NCBI GenBank assembly: GCA_035651655.1
Contig: DASRFG010000032.1
Span: forward strand, 1 to 62,270
Source of the DNA: Terriglobales bacterium
GTDB taxonomy: Bacteria; Acidobacteriota; Terriglobia; Terriglobales; Acidobacteriaceae
Direction of reading: 5' to 3'
DNA length: 62,270 bases
Every line of letters begins with the position of its first letter. The stretch's first letter is position 1. Positions 24,555 to 33,212 of this stretch are shown here, piece after piece. Both the position numbers and the translations under genes were made by a program. The notes beneath the pieces were generated by a model, which had not been told where the DNA came from, did not search any database, and saw only the letters and a program-made list of their open reading frames with translations.

Positions 24555-26258
24555 ATGAGACTTCTTGCAGGTTTGGCGGTATCCCTTTGTCTGGCAATAA
24601 TGGGCACTCCCGCGCAACAAGGGGCGGCAACGCACAACCCGAAGCTGGAGCAGGCTTACAAGCTGCTTGACGCCTACATTGATCGTGAGATGAAAGCCCA
24701 GCACGTGCCCGGCATTTCTCTGGCAATCACCGACCGCCACGGGCTGATGCGGACCTCGAACTACGGATTTGCCGACATCAAGACCCGCGCGCCTATAACG
24801 CCAGATACGCTCTTCGAAATAGGATCCATTTCAAAATCCTTTACCGCAACCGCGCTGCTGCAGCTACGTCAGGAGGGCAAGTTCGATCCAAGGCAGCCGG
24901 TGACTACATATCTGCCGTGGTTTTCGATCCACAGTAAATATGTGCCCATCACCAGCCACGATCTTCTGACTCACACTGCGGGCCTGCCGCGCGATCGCGA
25001 CGATGTTCCTTCCTCGCCGTATCAGGCAGCGGGCGTCCGCGAACGCTGGACCGGATATGCGCCGGGGCAGCACTTTGCATATTCCAATATTGGTTACCAG
25101 ATCATGGGCAACGTGCTGGGCGAGATCACGAAAGAGCCGTACGCGGAGACAATCCGCAAACGCATCCTTCAACCGCTTGGGATGAGTCACACAGAAGCGG
25201 TATTCACTCACGACACTTACCGGCGGCTGGCGACCGGTTATGCGCCGCTGTACGACGACCGGCCTTACCGTCCGACGCAACCCCTGATCGAAGCCACCTG
25301 GCAGGAGTACGCCTCCGGGGACGGTTCCATTGTGTCAACCGCGACTGACATGGCGGCCTACGTTCGCATGTTGCTCAACCATGGCGCGGGTCCTGATGGA
25401 CGCGGCGTTCTTTCCGATGAAAGCTTCAAGCTGTTGACGCAGCGCGCCGTGAAAATTTCCGCTGACGAAGACGACTACTACGGATACGGGATTGACAGCC
25501 GGGATGTTGATGGTCACCGATATGTTGGTCACGGTGGCGGGATGATCGGCTACAGTTCGCACATCGAAGCCGACCTGGACAGCGGCATCGCGGTGGTGGT
25601 CCTAGAAAATGCGCCGCTCGGGCCGACACCCATCTCCGACTTCGCGCTGAAAATTATGCGCGCTGCGCTTGAGGGTCGTGACCTTCCCACCCTGGCAGAC
25701 GACTCCAAGACAAGGGTGACGAACGCGAACGACTACCAGGGAGTTTATACGTCTGCCGATGGCCGCAAACTTACGTTGCTCGCTGAGGGTGAACAGCTGC
25801 TGCTGGAGCAGGGGGGAAAGCGAATCCCGCTGCAGACCAGTGGCAAAGACAGCTTCCTGGTTGAGCATCCCGACTTTGCGTTGTTCCCACTGCATTTTGG
25901 GCGCGAGAACGGCAAAGTGGTGGAAGCGTTCTACGGGGGAGATTGGTACGCAGGAGAGCGCTATTCCAGGCAGGGAACCTTCACCGTCCCGCCTGAATGG
26001 GAGAGCTACGTGGGTCACTACCGCGCGGCGCATGCATGGTCGAACAATTTTCGCGTCGTGCTGCGCAAGGGCAAGCTCTGGCTGATCTTTCCGCAAGGCG
26101 ACGAGATGACGGCGACGCCAAGCGAGGGCGGAGGGTTTGCCGTTGCTGAGGAGGGCGAGCCGGCGCGGGAGCAACTCTTCTTTGACACGCCGGTGCACGG
26201 CCACATGCTGCGCGCGACACTCTCCGGGTTGAGCTACTACCGATTTTTCACGCCGTGA
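24555..26258 (+). CDS. secreted serine hydrolase (beta-lactamase/class C family)
   Basis: The 567-residue protein has a signal peptide (residues 1-25) and a class C beta-lactamase-like domain with the SxxK motif S91-I-S-K94 and the YxN motif Y176-S-N178. The third motif, the HGG/KTG-equivalent, is VGHGGGMIGYSS near residue 330. A C-terminal DUF3471-like or lipocalin-like beta domain (about residues 390-567) follows. Such enzymes are DD-peptidases or esterases more often than drug-hydrolysing lactamases. It is transcribed toward the CCA-adding gene, overlapping its end by 11 bases. Confidence 0.88.
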   Translation: MRLLAGLAVSLCLAIMGTPAQQGAATHNPKLEQAYKLLDAYIDREMKAQHVPGISLAITDRHGLMRTSNYGFADIKTRAPITPDTLFEIGSISKSFTATALLQLRQEGKFDPRQPVTTYLPWFSIHSKYVPITSHDLLTHTAGLPRDRDDVPSSPYQAAGVRERWTGYAPGQHFAYSNIGYQIMGNVLGEITKEPYAETIRKRILQPLGMSHTEAVFTHDTYRRLATGYAPLYDDRPYRPTQPLIEATWQEYASGDGSIVSTATDMAAYVRMLLNHGAGPDGRGVLSDESFKLLTQRAVKISADEDDYYGYGIDSRDVDGHRYVGHGGGMIGYSSHIEADLDSGIAVVVLENAPLGPTPISDFALKIMRAALEGRDLPTLADDSKTRVTNANDYQGVYTSADGRKLTLLAEGEQLLLEQGGKRIPLQTSGKDSFLVEHPDFALFPLHFGRENGKVVEAFYGGDWYAGERYSRQGTFTVPPEWESYVGHYRAAHAWSNNFRVVLRKGKLWLIFPQGDEMTATPSEGGGFAVAEEGEPAREQLFFDTPVHGHMLRATLSGLSYYRFFTP

Positions 26259-27681
26259 CCGGGAACTGCTCGCGCACAAAGGTCAAAGCCTGGTCCTTGC
26301 TCTGCAACCGGCCTTCAAGTTGGGCGTCTTCGACGCGGGAGAGAATCTCTTTGAATCCTGGTCCGGGGGGGTAGCCGGCCGCGATCAGATCGTCGCCGGT
26401 GAGCAGGGGTTGCGGTCGAATCTGCTCTTCGGCCAGCGAGCCGCGCTTCTCACGCACAAATTCGTACAAGGTGAGATCGCCATGACTGGAGAGGCAATCC
26501 AGCCGGTGCAACTCCAAGTGCTGGTCAAAATGCGGCAGCCGGAAGAAGCGCTTCAAGGTTGACTGCTTCATGCGCTGCACATCGGCAAAGCGCATGTGAT
26601 TCGCCACCAGCGCGGCAATCTGCTCGGTTTCGTGCTTGGAGAACCGCAGGCGCCGGCAAATCTCTTCCGCCATCCGGACCCCAATTTCCACATGGTTATC
26701 AAAACGTATGCGGTCCGGCGCCACACGAAAGGTCGGTGGCTTGCCGACATCGTGAAGCAAGGCGCCCCAAGCCAGGGTCTTTGAGCACGGGTGCGGCAAG
26801 TTCTCCAGCAGCATGAGGGTGTGTACCCAGACGTCACCTTCGGGATGGAACTGCGGCGGCTGCTCCACGCCTTTCATCGCTGACACTTCCGGTAGCACTT
26901 CTTTTAAAAGGCCGCTTTCATCGAGCAATTCAAAAGCGCGTCGCGCGCGACCTTCGGTAAGCATCTTGGTCAGCTCCTCGCGGATGCGCTCGCAGCTTAC
27001 CTGATGAATTTGTGCCGCCATCTTCTGGATGGCCACGAAAGTAGCGGGCTCGATTTGATACTCGAAACGTGCGGCGAACCGCACGGCGCGCAGCATGCGG
27101 AGCTTGTCTTCGCGGAAACGGAGCTCAGGCTCGCCGATAGTGCGAATTATTTTGGAACGGATGTCGGCCCGTCCGCCAACGTAATCAAGAATGCGATCGG
27201 CTTCGGGATCGTAAAGTAAGCCATTGATGGTGAAATCGCGGCGCTGGACGTCTTCTTTGGGATCGCTCGAGAAGCGCACCTGGTCAGGATGTCGGCCGTC
27301 GCTGTATCCGATGTCGCTGCGGAAGGTAGCGACCTCGACCACACCCGCCTTGTCTGTCTGATGCTCGGCCGAATTCGCAGTGCCGATTTGGGAAGGTCTG
27401 GCGGGCTGCTCATTGCCATCTGGAGATGGAACCAGCACCACCCCGAACTGGGCACCCACCGCATAGCTCTGGGGAAAGATCCGCATCACCTGGTCGGGAG
27501 TGGCGCCAGTGGCTACGTCGTAGTCGGCAGGCTGGCGTCCGAGCACGATGTCACGCACGCATCCGCCGACCAGGTAAGCCTTGTGGCCGGCCAGGTGCAA
27601 AGTACGCACGATTTGGATGGCGAAATCCCTCACCGAATTTCCAGTTGGGACAGGCGAGGGCGCCTGTCCCAGCGCGAGCAT
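26248..27681 (-). CDS. tRNA nucleotidyltransferase / poly(A) polymerase family with HD domain
   Basis: The 477-residue protein has the class II nucleotidyltransferase head: YLVGGCVRD with G39-G40, DYD at 53-55, RRDFTINGL and GEPELRFREDKLRMLRAVRFAARF. A C-terminal HD domain (LLHDVGKPP, ANHMRF) follows. It adds or repairs the CCA end of tRNA. An unusual polar insert (about residues 88-112) interrupts the catalytic domain, a variable site in the family. Start ATG at 27681; a GTG 45 bases inside is possible. Confidence 0.9.
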   Translation of the reverse strand: MLALGQAPSPVPTGNSVRDFAIQIVRTLHLAGHKAYLVGGCVRDIVLGRQPADYDVATGATPDQVMRIFPQSYAVGAQFGVVLVPSPDGNEQPARPSQIGTANSAEHQTDKAGVVEVATFRSDIGYSDGRHPDQVRFSSDPKEDVQRRDFTINGLLYDPEADRILDYVGGRADIRSKIIRTIGEPELRFREDKLRMLRAVRFAARFEYQIEPATFVAIQKMAAQIHQVSCERIREELTKMLTEGRARRAFELLDESGLLKEVLPEVSAMKGVEQPPQFHPEGDVWVHTLMLLENLPHPCSKTLAWGALLHDVGKPPTFRVAPDRIRFDNHVEIGVRMAEEICRRLRFSKHETEQIAALVANHMRFADVQRMKQSTLKRFFRLPHFDQHLELHRLDCLSSHGDLTLYEFVREKRGSLAEEQIRPQPLLTGDDLIAAGYPPGPGFKEILSRVEDAQLEGRLQSKDQALTFVREQFPVTA

Positions 27682-27732
27682 CGTTTATTGCGACGATCAC
27701 GTCAACGTCGCAATTCCAATAATATAGAAGCT

Positions 27733-28878
27733 GTGGCAGACACCTACATTTTGGGCATTGAAAGCTCTTGCGACGAGACTGCTGCGGCGGTGGTGCGCTC
27801 AGGTGAACAAGTGGTCTCGAACGTCGTGTTTTCCCAGTTCGCCACGCACGGACCGTACGGCGGAGTGGTGCCCGAGCTGGCTTCGCGCGAGCACTTGCGC
27901 GCGATCGTGCCGGTGGTCCGCCAGGCCCTCGAAGATGCCCACCAGACCTACCAGAGCGTTGATGCGCTCGCCGTCACTCAGGGACCCGGCCTCGCGGGCG
28001 CGCTGCTGGTGGGGATCAGCTATGCAAAGGCGTTGGCATTCGCGCTGGAAAAGCCGCTGATCGCGGTCAACCATTTGGAGGGGCACATCCACGCGGTACT
28101 GCTCGAGGAAAGGCAGAAAGGAAATCGTGAGCTGGCGTTTCCGGTGCTGGCGCTGGTGGTTTCAGGAGGCCACACCCATCTTTACCTCGCCAACCAGCGG
28201 AATCAAGGTTGGAGTTATGAGAATGTCGGCCACACCCGGGATGATGCCGCCGGCGAAGCCTTCGACAAAGTCGCTAAGCTGCTGGGCTTGGGATATCCCG
28301 GCGGGCCAGTCATAGACAAGCTGGCCCGCTTTGGGGACGCCGGCGCCGTCAAATTTCCGCTGTCGCAAATCAAACATCCGGACCGGCGTGAAAAAGATGC
28401 TCCCCAAAAAGGCGGCCCTCGGAACATTGATTTTTCTTACAGCGGAATCAAAACCAGCGTGCTGCGCTACGTTGAAACTCACGATATGCGCAGCAGCATT
28501 GAAGCACGTCAGCGGGCGCTTTCTGCAACTAAGCCCTCGATTGAGGAGCTGCGCGCCTCATGCGATCGGCAGACGCTCGATCTTGTGGCGTCCTTTCAGC
28601 GCGCCATGGTAAACGACCTGGTGCAGAAGACCCTCACAGCCGCCCGCGAATTCGAGGCGGCAACGCTTTTCGTCACCGGCGGTGTGGCCGCCAATCAGGA
28701 ACTGCGGCAGACGTTTGAAGATCGTGCCGCCCGAGAAGGGTTGCCGGTGTATTTCCCTTCCCGTCCGCTCTCCACCGACAACGCTGCCATGATTGCGGCA
28801 GCGGCGTATCCCAAATTTGTTTCCGGTGATTTCTCGAACCGTGAGCTTTCCGCGGAAGCGTCGTTGCGACTGAAGTAA
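27733..28878 (+). CDS. tsaD: tRNA N6-threonylcarbamoyladenosine transferase TsaD
   Basis: The 381-residue protein has the Kae1/TsaD signatures: GIESSCDETAAAVV at the start, TQGPGLAGALLVG, the metal-binding HLEGHIH with H114 and H118, and LVVSGGHT. The C-terminal LFVTGGVAANQELR and PLSTDNAAMIAAA also fit. With TsaB/E it makes t6A37 on ANN-reading tRNAs. GTG at 27733 fits the usual N-terminus; upstream open frame is non-homologous. Divergent from the CCA-adding gene by 51 bases, so the two tRNA-maturation genes share a promoter region. Confidence 0.95.
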   Translation: MADTYILGIESSCDETAAAVVRSGEQVVSNVVFSQFATHGPYGGVVPELASREHLRAIVPVVRQALEDAHQTYQSVDALAVTQGPGLAGALLVGISYAKALAFALEKPLIAVNHLEGHIHAVLLEERQKGNRELAFPVLALVVSGGHTHLYLANQRNQGWSYENVGHTRDDAAGEAFDKVAKLLGLGYPGGPVIDKLARFGDAGAVKFPLSQIKHPDRREKDAPQKGGPRNIDFSYSGIKTSVLRYVETHDMRSSIEARQRALSATKPSIEELRASCDRQTLDLVASFQRAMVNDLVQKTLTAAREFEAATLFVTGGVAANQELRQTFEDRAAREGLPVYFPSRPLSTDNAAMIAAAAYPKFVSGDFSNRELSAEASLRLK

Positions 28879-28885
28879 GCAGTAC

Positions 28886-29278
28886 TTAATTGGCAGCGGC
28901 GTCGCCCAACGCCACCCTGAGCGCGGTCTGCAACTGGGATTCGATATCAATGTCCTTGAAGATCACGCAGTCCGCCCGGTTCTCCTGCTCATCGAAGCCG
29001 CTCTGCCGGCCGGCCAAAATCACAATCGGAATGGTGGATGTCTCCCGCCTGGTTTTTAACTCGGAGATGAACTCACTGCCTGACATTTTGGGCATCTGCA
29101 TGTCGGTAATGATGATGCAGGGCTGCATTCGGGTCAGAAACTCCAGTGCCTCGACGGGATTGGTGGCAGCTTCCACATTGAAGCCGCGCTCCTCGAGGAA
29201 GCGGCATACGGTATGACGAATCAACATGGAATCGTCCACCACAAGCGCCACACGGGCCATGGGCAAGTTCGCATCCAT
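28886..29278 (-). CDS. CheY-like response regulator
   Basis: The 130-residue single receiver domain has the acidic pair in VALVVDDSMLIRHTV, the phospho-acceptor Asp in IIITDMQMPKMSG, and the Lys in CVIFKDID. The alpha-helix 4 region contains an unusual QSGFDEQENRAD insert. No output domain is present, so it may act on a motility or signalling partner. An internal ATG (MARVALVV) six codons downstream is an alternative start. It is convergent with tsaD, with seven bases between stops. Confidence 0.85.
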   Translation of the reverse strand: MDANLPMARVALVVDDSMLIRHTVCRFLEERGFNVEAATNPVEALEFLTRMQPCIIITDMQMPKMSGSEFISELKTRRETSTIPIVILAGRQSGFDEQENRADCVIFKDIDIESQLQTALRVALGDAAAN

Positions 29279-29409
29279 CCCTCGAAACTAACAAACCAGG
29301 CAAGCGCAGCCAACAGGGCGGCGGGATTTCTTGATTACGTTGGTCACGAATCGTGCGGTTTCCGGCGCACAGCGGGTCGTAATATCCCCAAAATTCGGAA
29401 GCAGCTCGG

Positions 29410-29607
29410 CTAGTCTTCCTCGGCGGGAATGCGCTCTTCAATGGCCATGTCTTTGAATTCGCTGGCTTCAAAGATCTCGCCGCATTCGAGGCATTCTACG
29501 AACTCAGCATCCTCTTCGCGTGACACAATCTGCACGCGAGGGTGCTCACATGGCTGCTTCATGTTGGGTTGCGCGGGGGCTGGTGGACGTTGCTGGGGCG
29601 GATTCAT
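29410..29607 (-). CDS. small zinc-ribbon protein
   Basis: The 65-residue protein starts at ATG 29607 and has a Pro/Gln-rich N-terminus followed by a zinc ribbon: CEHPRVQIV, then CLECGEIF, and an acidic C-terminus. It resembles short acidobacterial zinc-ribbon proteins of unknown function. The IS1595 element is inserted 90 bases upstream of the start, so its promoter may be altered. Confidence 0.65.
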   Translation of the reverse strand: MNPPQQRPPAPAQPNMKQPCEHPRVQIVSREEDAEFVECLECGEIFEASEFKDMAIEERIPAEED

Positions 29608-29696
29608 AAATCCCGGATTTTTGCCCGACGCGCCAGGGCGGGAAAACTTCACCGGAAATTTTGGGTATTGTAGACCGCCTGTATATCTTGTCAAGC

Positions 29697-29704
29697 TCTG
29701 CAAT
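29697..29704 (+). repeat. 8-bp target-site duplication, left copy
   Basis: TCTGCAAT directly precedes the left terminal repeat and is repeated exactly at 33205-33212 directly after the right terminal repeat. An 8-bp duplication is characteristic of IS1595-family insertion. Confidence 0.9.
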
Positions 29705-29731
29705 GGCACTAATATACTTAGCTAACCAAAG
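29705..29731 (+). repeat. left terminal inverted repeat of the IS1595 element
   Basis: It matches the reverse complement of 33178-33204 at 24 of 27 positions; differences are at positions 5, 16 and 17. The first bases are GGCACTAATATACTT. The repeat contains a TAATATACT stretch that could supply a -10 element for the antitoxin gene, with TTGTCA at 29689-29694 outside the element as a possible -35. Confidence 0.85.
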
Positions 29732-29858
29732 CGTGCTAAGTTGTTGATGCCGTGACAGGGCATCTAGTTTGTCAATAGAAACATCAATTCTTAGAATCAA
29801 TGGTTTCGCGAGTTTTTTACACATTTTTCCACAATCACGTGCTAACCTTTTTCTGGGC

Positions 29859-30422
29859 ATGAACTTACGGTTTGACGAGCGTAAGGCAACACAAGTGGCA
29901 GCCCAAGTTTTGAGGTTGCGGGGCGGCCGAATGCACTACATTAAGCTCGTTAAAATTCTTTACCTCATTGATCGTGAGGCCCTAAATCGTTGGGGTGTAC
30001 CTGTCACCACGGACAGCTATGCATCCATGAAAAACGGGCCCGTTGTCAGGAACATTCTCGATCTCATCACAAAGAAAGACCTGCCAAAGCCTACATGGGC
30101 AAGCTATATTTCTGAGCCCTTGGGAGATTCAGAGGTGGAACTTCGCGCCGATGTGAACCCCCCAACTGATCAGCTTTCACGTGCCGAAGAGAAGCTTATA
30201 CAAGAGGTTTATAAGCAATATGGGCATAAGAATCGCTGGGACATAATTGATAATTACATGCACAAGCTTCCAGAATGGCATGATCCAAAGGGCAGCTCAT
30301 TTCCAATACGTATTCGCCAGATATTGGAAGCTCTTGGGCAAAACCAAGAAGAAATCAATGCCACTCTGCGGGAACTCCGCAGCATGAGAACCGCCGAAGA
30401 GATACTCTCTCTCGCTCCCTAA
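29859..30422 (+). CDS. Panacea (SocA/DUF4065) domain antitoxin
   Basis: The 187-residue protein starts at ATG 29859. Residues 1-75 match the Panacea domain: FDERKATQVAAQVLRLRGGR, MHYIKLVKILYLIDREAL and a TDSYASMKNGPVV segment, with HDPKG-like residues further on. Panacea-domain proteins are chaperone-like antitoxins that neutralise many unrelated toxins (PanAT systems). It overlaps the next gene by one base (TAATG), the usual antitoxin-toxin arrangement. The longer start at 29769 lies just inside the transposon and is unlike the family. Confidence 0.85.
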   Translation: MNLRFDERKATQVAAQVLRLRGGRMHYIKLVKILYLIDREALNRWGVPVTTDSYASMKNGPVVRNILDLITKKDLPKPTWASYISEPLGDSEVELRADVNPPTDQLSRAEEKLIQEVYKQYGHKNRWDIIDNYMHKLPEWHDPKGSSFPIRIRQILEALGQNQEEINATLRELRSMRTAEEILSLAP

Positions 30423-30796
30423 TGTTCAAATGTGGTGACACCTTCCTCATGGAAGACGAGGATGGTTACGAGCGCCACTTGTGGATAATCGTAAGCCCGC
30501 CAACTAATGGGGAAATGGTTGTGGTATGCGTCACCACGCAACATGAAAAATCAGAGGTGCTGGTCAAACTCCAAAAAGGGGATCATCCTTTTCTCAAATG
30601 GGAGTCTGTAATTTCTTACCGATATTCAAAAATCACATCAATAGATACAATTGAGAATGCGATTGCAAACGGAATGGCGAAAGCGAACGCGCCAGTCTCG
30701 GAGGCCCTGCTCAGTAGAGCACAGGCTGGTTTAATAGATTCCGACTTCACACCTAATGAGGTAAGGCATTATTACAAGGGTCTCAAGACGAAGTAG
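30422..30796 (+). CDS. PemK/MazF-like toxin candidate
   Basis: The 124-residue protein starts at ATG 30422, overlapping the antitoxin stop. It has a beta-rich PemK-like pattern: GDTFLM, RHLWIIVSPP, GEMVVVCVTTQ, then a GDHPFLKWESVISYRYSK segment like the GxHPFL...DSxV stretch of PemK-family proteins. A short helical C-terminus follows. Known relatives cleave mRNA, but catalytic residues cannot be assigned with certainty here. Its end overlaps the convergent RelA/SpoT gene by 14 bases. Confidence 0.65.
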   Translation: MFKCGDTFLMEDEDGYERHLWIIVSPPTNGEMVVVCVTTQHEKSEVLVKLQKGDHPFLKWESVISYRYSKITSIDTIENAIANGMAKANAPVSEALLSRAQAGLIDSDFTPNEVRHYYKGLKTK

Positions 30797-31877
30797 GGTC
30801 TGGAGATGGTTTTGGCCCCAGGGCCTCGGTAACCAACTGAATGAAGCGATGAGTATCCAAGAAATAGTTTGGATATGCTCGTTTAAGCGCCGCGAAAGAT
30901 TTGACAGAAACCAGTACCGCATCGCGCCAAGTTGAACCCCCTAAAATCTCGCGTTCAATCCTTAAATAATCTCCTGAAGCCCGACCCAACTCGTCAGGCT
31001 TATAGCTAGTAATCCGTATTTTCCGCTGCGACGGGTCTAGTTCTAGAAGAAAGTAATGTTGACCTCTAGTGGCTCCTATGCGCTCCGGTGCATCCACCGC
31101 GGCCGCGTACAATTCCAAGTGCCGTATAGCATCGAGCTGTTCAGCATATTCGCTCAATTGGCGGCGTAACTCGACAGCATCAGACGGCGTATCTTCAACC
31201 AATGGGCTGCGTTCCTTTATAGCAATGTAGGTTGACATCAAAGCGAAAAAACGTAACCACTTTTCTTCTCCTTGACTCGACTTCAAAGCCTGCCCAATGA
31301 ACGTACCCACGGTTTCAACGGCGGTGGCCCAAGTGTGTTGAAGTTGCGAGCGTAATTGAATTTCAATTCGCAGGCCGTTATAGACCCTATGCCGTTTAGC
31401 CGGACTGCGATATTTGTAAACGAGGTGAACACCGCGGTATCCGTCCTTCTTTGGAGATGCGATGTAATCGTATTCTCTTACGAATTCTGCCCTGTTTAGG
31501 TTTTTGCCTGCACTCTTTTTGTAAACGTCCACCAAACGCCTAACAACAGCGGCGCTATTCACTACCGCACGACAACCGCCAATGTCCTGCATTTGGGATA
31601 GTTCCATGCGAGGGAACCGAGCAAGTTTTGCGGCGATTGAGGACAAACGCTTTATGCGCTGCGCGGTGACTGCTCGGCGATCCAGTTTGATTGCGCGTCC
31701 ACGTAGAGTCACATGAAAAGAGTTCAGGGGAAAGCTGTGGCATGAGCGCCAATTATTGATTATTACAAGATCGCTGACTGGGTTTTCGAGGATATCTTCT
31801 TGCAAGCTGCCGGTAGCCAGCCGCCGTCCAGCAGCATCTATTTGCCCTTTTCCGAATTTGGGTGGCACATAAGCCAT
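30783..31877 (-). CDS. RelA/SpoT-type alarmone synthetase (possible toxSAS)
   Basis: From ATG at 31877 the protein has 364 residues. The ppGpp-synthetase core is intact: QDIGGCR with the catalytic-type Asp near residue 98, the DYIASPKKDGYRGVH segment at about 137-151, and EIQLRSQLQHTWA at about 172-184 with the conserved Glu. A 150-residue C-terminal extension of unknown fold follows; there is no hydrolase, TGS or ACT domain. Such stand-alone synthetases include toxic (toxSAS/CapRel-like) defence effectors. A TTG at 31955 would add 26 residues. The frame lies within the transposon. Confidence 0.8.
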   Translation of the reverse strand: MAYVPPKFGKGQIDAAGRRLATGSLQEDILENPVSDLVIINNWRSCHSFPLNSFHVTLRGRAIKLDRRAVTAQRIKRLSSIAAKLARFPRMELSQMQDIGGCRAVVNSAAVVRRLVDVYKKSAGKNLNRAEFVREYDYIASPKKDGYRGVHLVYKYRSPAKRHRVYNGLRIEIQLRSQLQHTWATAVETVGTFIGQALKSSQGEEKWLRFFALMSTYIAIKERSPLVEDTPSDAVELRRQLSEYAEQLDAIRHLELYAAAVDAPERIGATRGQHYFLLELDPSQRKIRITSYKPDELGRASGDYLRIEREILGGSTWRDAVLVSVKSFAALKRAYPNYFLDTHRFIQLVTEALGPKPSPDPTSS

Positions 31878-31972
31878 TGCGCTTGGGAAGGTTATTACCT
31901 TTGAGTCTTGTGGCGGCGGCGAGGGAATCAGGGATTGACTTTTGAGGCACGACAAGACACACTCCTAGTGTC

Positions 31973-32167
31973 GTGACACAAAAGGCCAATCGCCCTGTCC
32001 CTTCCGCCAAGAACGAGCAGGGTGAATACGCCACATTCGCAAAAGCTCTGCGAAAAGTTCTTTCGGTTCCGCGTTCAGAAATGAGAGCTAGGCTTGACGC
32101 CGAGAAACGGACGCGGAAGCGGCGCTCGAAACCGACTTCTTCCCACGCTTCCGACGAAAAGGGTTAA
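31973..32167 (+). CDS. small basic protein, transposon passenger
   Basis: The 64-residue protein starts with GTG at 31973. It has a Lys/Arg-rich C-terminal half and a central FAKALRKVLSVPRSEMRARL helix. Short proteins with this VPRSEM-like segment are found next to many mobile genes and are of unknown function; an antidote or accessory role for the RelA/SpoT protein, transcribed divergently 95 bases away, is possible. Its end overlaps the transposase stop by four bases. Confidence 0.55.
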   Translation: MTQKANRPVPSAKNEQGEYATFAKALRKVLSVPRSEMRARLDAEKRTRKRRSKPTSSHASDEKG

Positions 32168-33162
32168 ACCGTCGTTTCTCCCACCTTGCCGGTCACTTCC
32201 TTGTAGGTCAACCGCTTTCCCGCAATCTGCGATAACGCTAAATTGAATCTATCGAGATCAGTGATCCTGTATTGCCCTTGCTTGCGGTTATTATAACGGA
32301 ACACCTGCTCGTCCACGTACCGGAAAAGATGGTAAGGCTCTACTGCCACGTAGGTGCCGTTCAATCCGCGTTTCAAGAGACTCCAGAAGTTTTCCAGACC
32401 GTTAGTGTGAACGCGGCCATTAACGTACTGCTCCATGTGATTCACAACCTGATGTGCATATTTGGCAGTGAGACCCATGTACGAAGTAGATTCATCGGTA
32501 TAGATTTGGGTGCCGCGCTCTACCTGTTTCAGAATCTCGTTTTGCAAAGTGTCGCGCTTAACATCTGGCACTACGGTAGCCCGAACCTTGCGCTGCTGCC
32601 GATCTAGTAGACCCATCACGGCGGTTTTTCCGATCAGTCGAGTATTTCCCCGAAGACATTCGTTCTTTGCCTGATTCAGTGCCAGTCTCCGGCTCTTGTG
32701 CATATTCTTTGGTTTGCCACCGATGAAAGCCTCGTCTGCTTCTACTTCGCCGCCATCGCCGCCGATCTTGTTATCTATGCTGCCTTCCTGTAGAGCCAAG
32801 CGGAGCCGATGCAGCACGAACCATGCTGATTTTTGGGTGATGCCTAGGTCGCGTGCCACTTCGTATGAGCTGATGCCGTTCTTGCAGTTCACCAGCATCC
32901 ACAGAGCGATGAGCCACTTGTCCAATGGAATTGGGCTGTCCTCAAAAATGCTGCCCACTTTGGCAGAGAACTGCTTCCAGCACTCTTTGCACTTCCACCT
33001 GCGCTGATTCTCTAGGTAGTAATGCTCTTTGTGTCCACAGGCAGGGCAGACTATGCCATTTGGCCAGCGCATCTCTGCCACGGTGCGAATGCAATTGTCC
33101 TCGTTGCCGAAGTATCTGATTGCATCCCTGAGGCTTTTGGGCTTCTTTTCGTCCATGCCCAA
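32164..33162 (-). CDS. IS1595-family (ISXO2-like) transposase
   Basis: The 332-residue protein has an N-terminal zinc ribbon (CPAC at 39-42, CKEC at 58-61), a helix-turn-helix stretch (SYEVARDLGITQKSAW) and an ISXO2-type DDE domain. The acidic residues are D143 in EADEAFIGGK, D223 in YTDEST, and N254/E257 in HTNGLENFWSLLKR. It appears intact. It is the rightmost gene of the element, reading inward from the right terminal repeat only 15 bases away. Confidence 0.95.
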   Translation of the reverse strand: MGMDEKKPKSLRDAIRYFGNEDNCIRTVAEMRWPNGIVCPACGHKEHYYLENQRRWKCKECWKQFSAKVGSIFEDSPIPLDKWLIALWMLVNCKNGISSYEVARDLGITQKSAWFVLHRLRLALQEGSIDNKIGGDGGEVEADEAFIGGKPKNMHKSRRLALNQAKNECLRGNTRLIGKTAVMGLLDRQQRKVRATVVPDVKRDTLQNEILKQVERGTQIYTDESTSYMGLTAKYAHQVVNHMEQYVNGRVHTNGLENFWSLLKRGLNGTYVAVEPYHLFRYVDEQVFRYNNRKQGQYRITDLDRFNLALSQIAGKRLTYKEVTGKVGETTV

Positions 33163-33177
33163 ACTTTAGCAAAGTAC

Positions 33178-33204
33178 CTTTGGTTAGTCAAGTATATTAT
33201 TGCC
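33178..33204 (-). repeat. right terminal inverted repeat of the IS1595 element
   Basis: Reading inward it begins GGCAATAATATACTT and matches the left repeat at 24 of 27 positions. The transposase start is 15 bases inside it, so the repeat probably contains the transposase promoter. Confidence 0.85.
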
Positions 33205-33212
33205 TCTGCAAT
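33205..33212 (+). repeat. 8-bp target-site duplication, right copy
   Basis: TCTGCAAT follows the right terminal repeat directly and is identical to 29697-29704. Confidence 0.9.

Larger units (their letters stand above)
29705..33204. mobile_element. IS1595-family transposon with toxin-antitoxin and RelA/SpoT passengers
   Basis: This 3500-bp element is bounded by 27-bp imperfect terminal inverted repeats (29705-29731 and 33178-33204, 24 matches) that begin GGCAMTAATATACTT from both ends. It is flanked by the perfect 8-bp duplication TCTGCAAT. Inside are, left to right, a Panacea-domain gene and a PemK-like toxin gene (plus strand), a RelA/SpoT-type gene (minus), a small basic protein gene (plus) and an IS1595/ISXO2-type transposase (minus). 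IS1595 elements with passenger genes are known; this cargo combination is notable. The termini and duplication are read directly from sequence. Confidence 0.9.
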
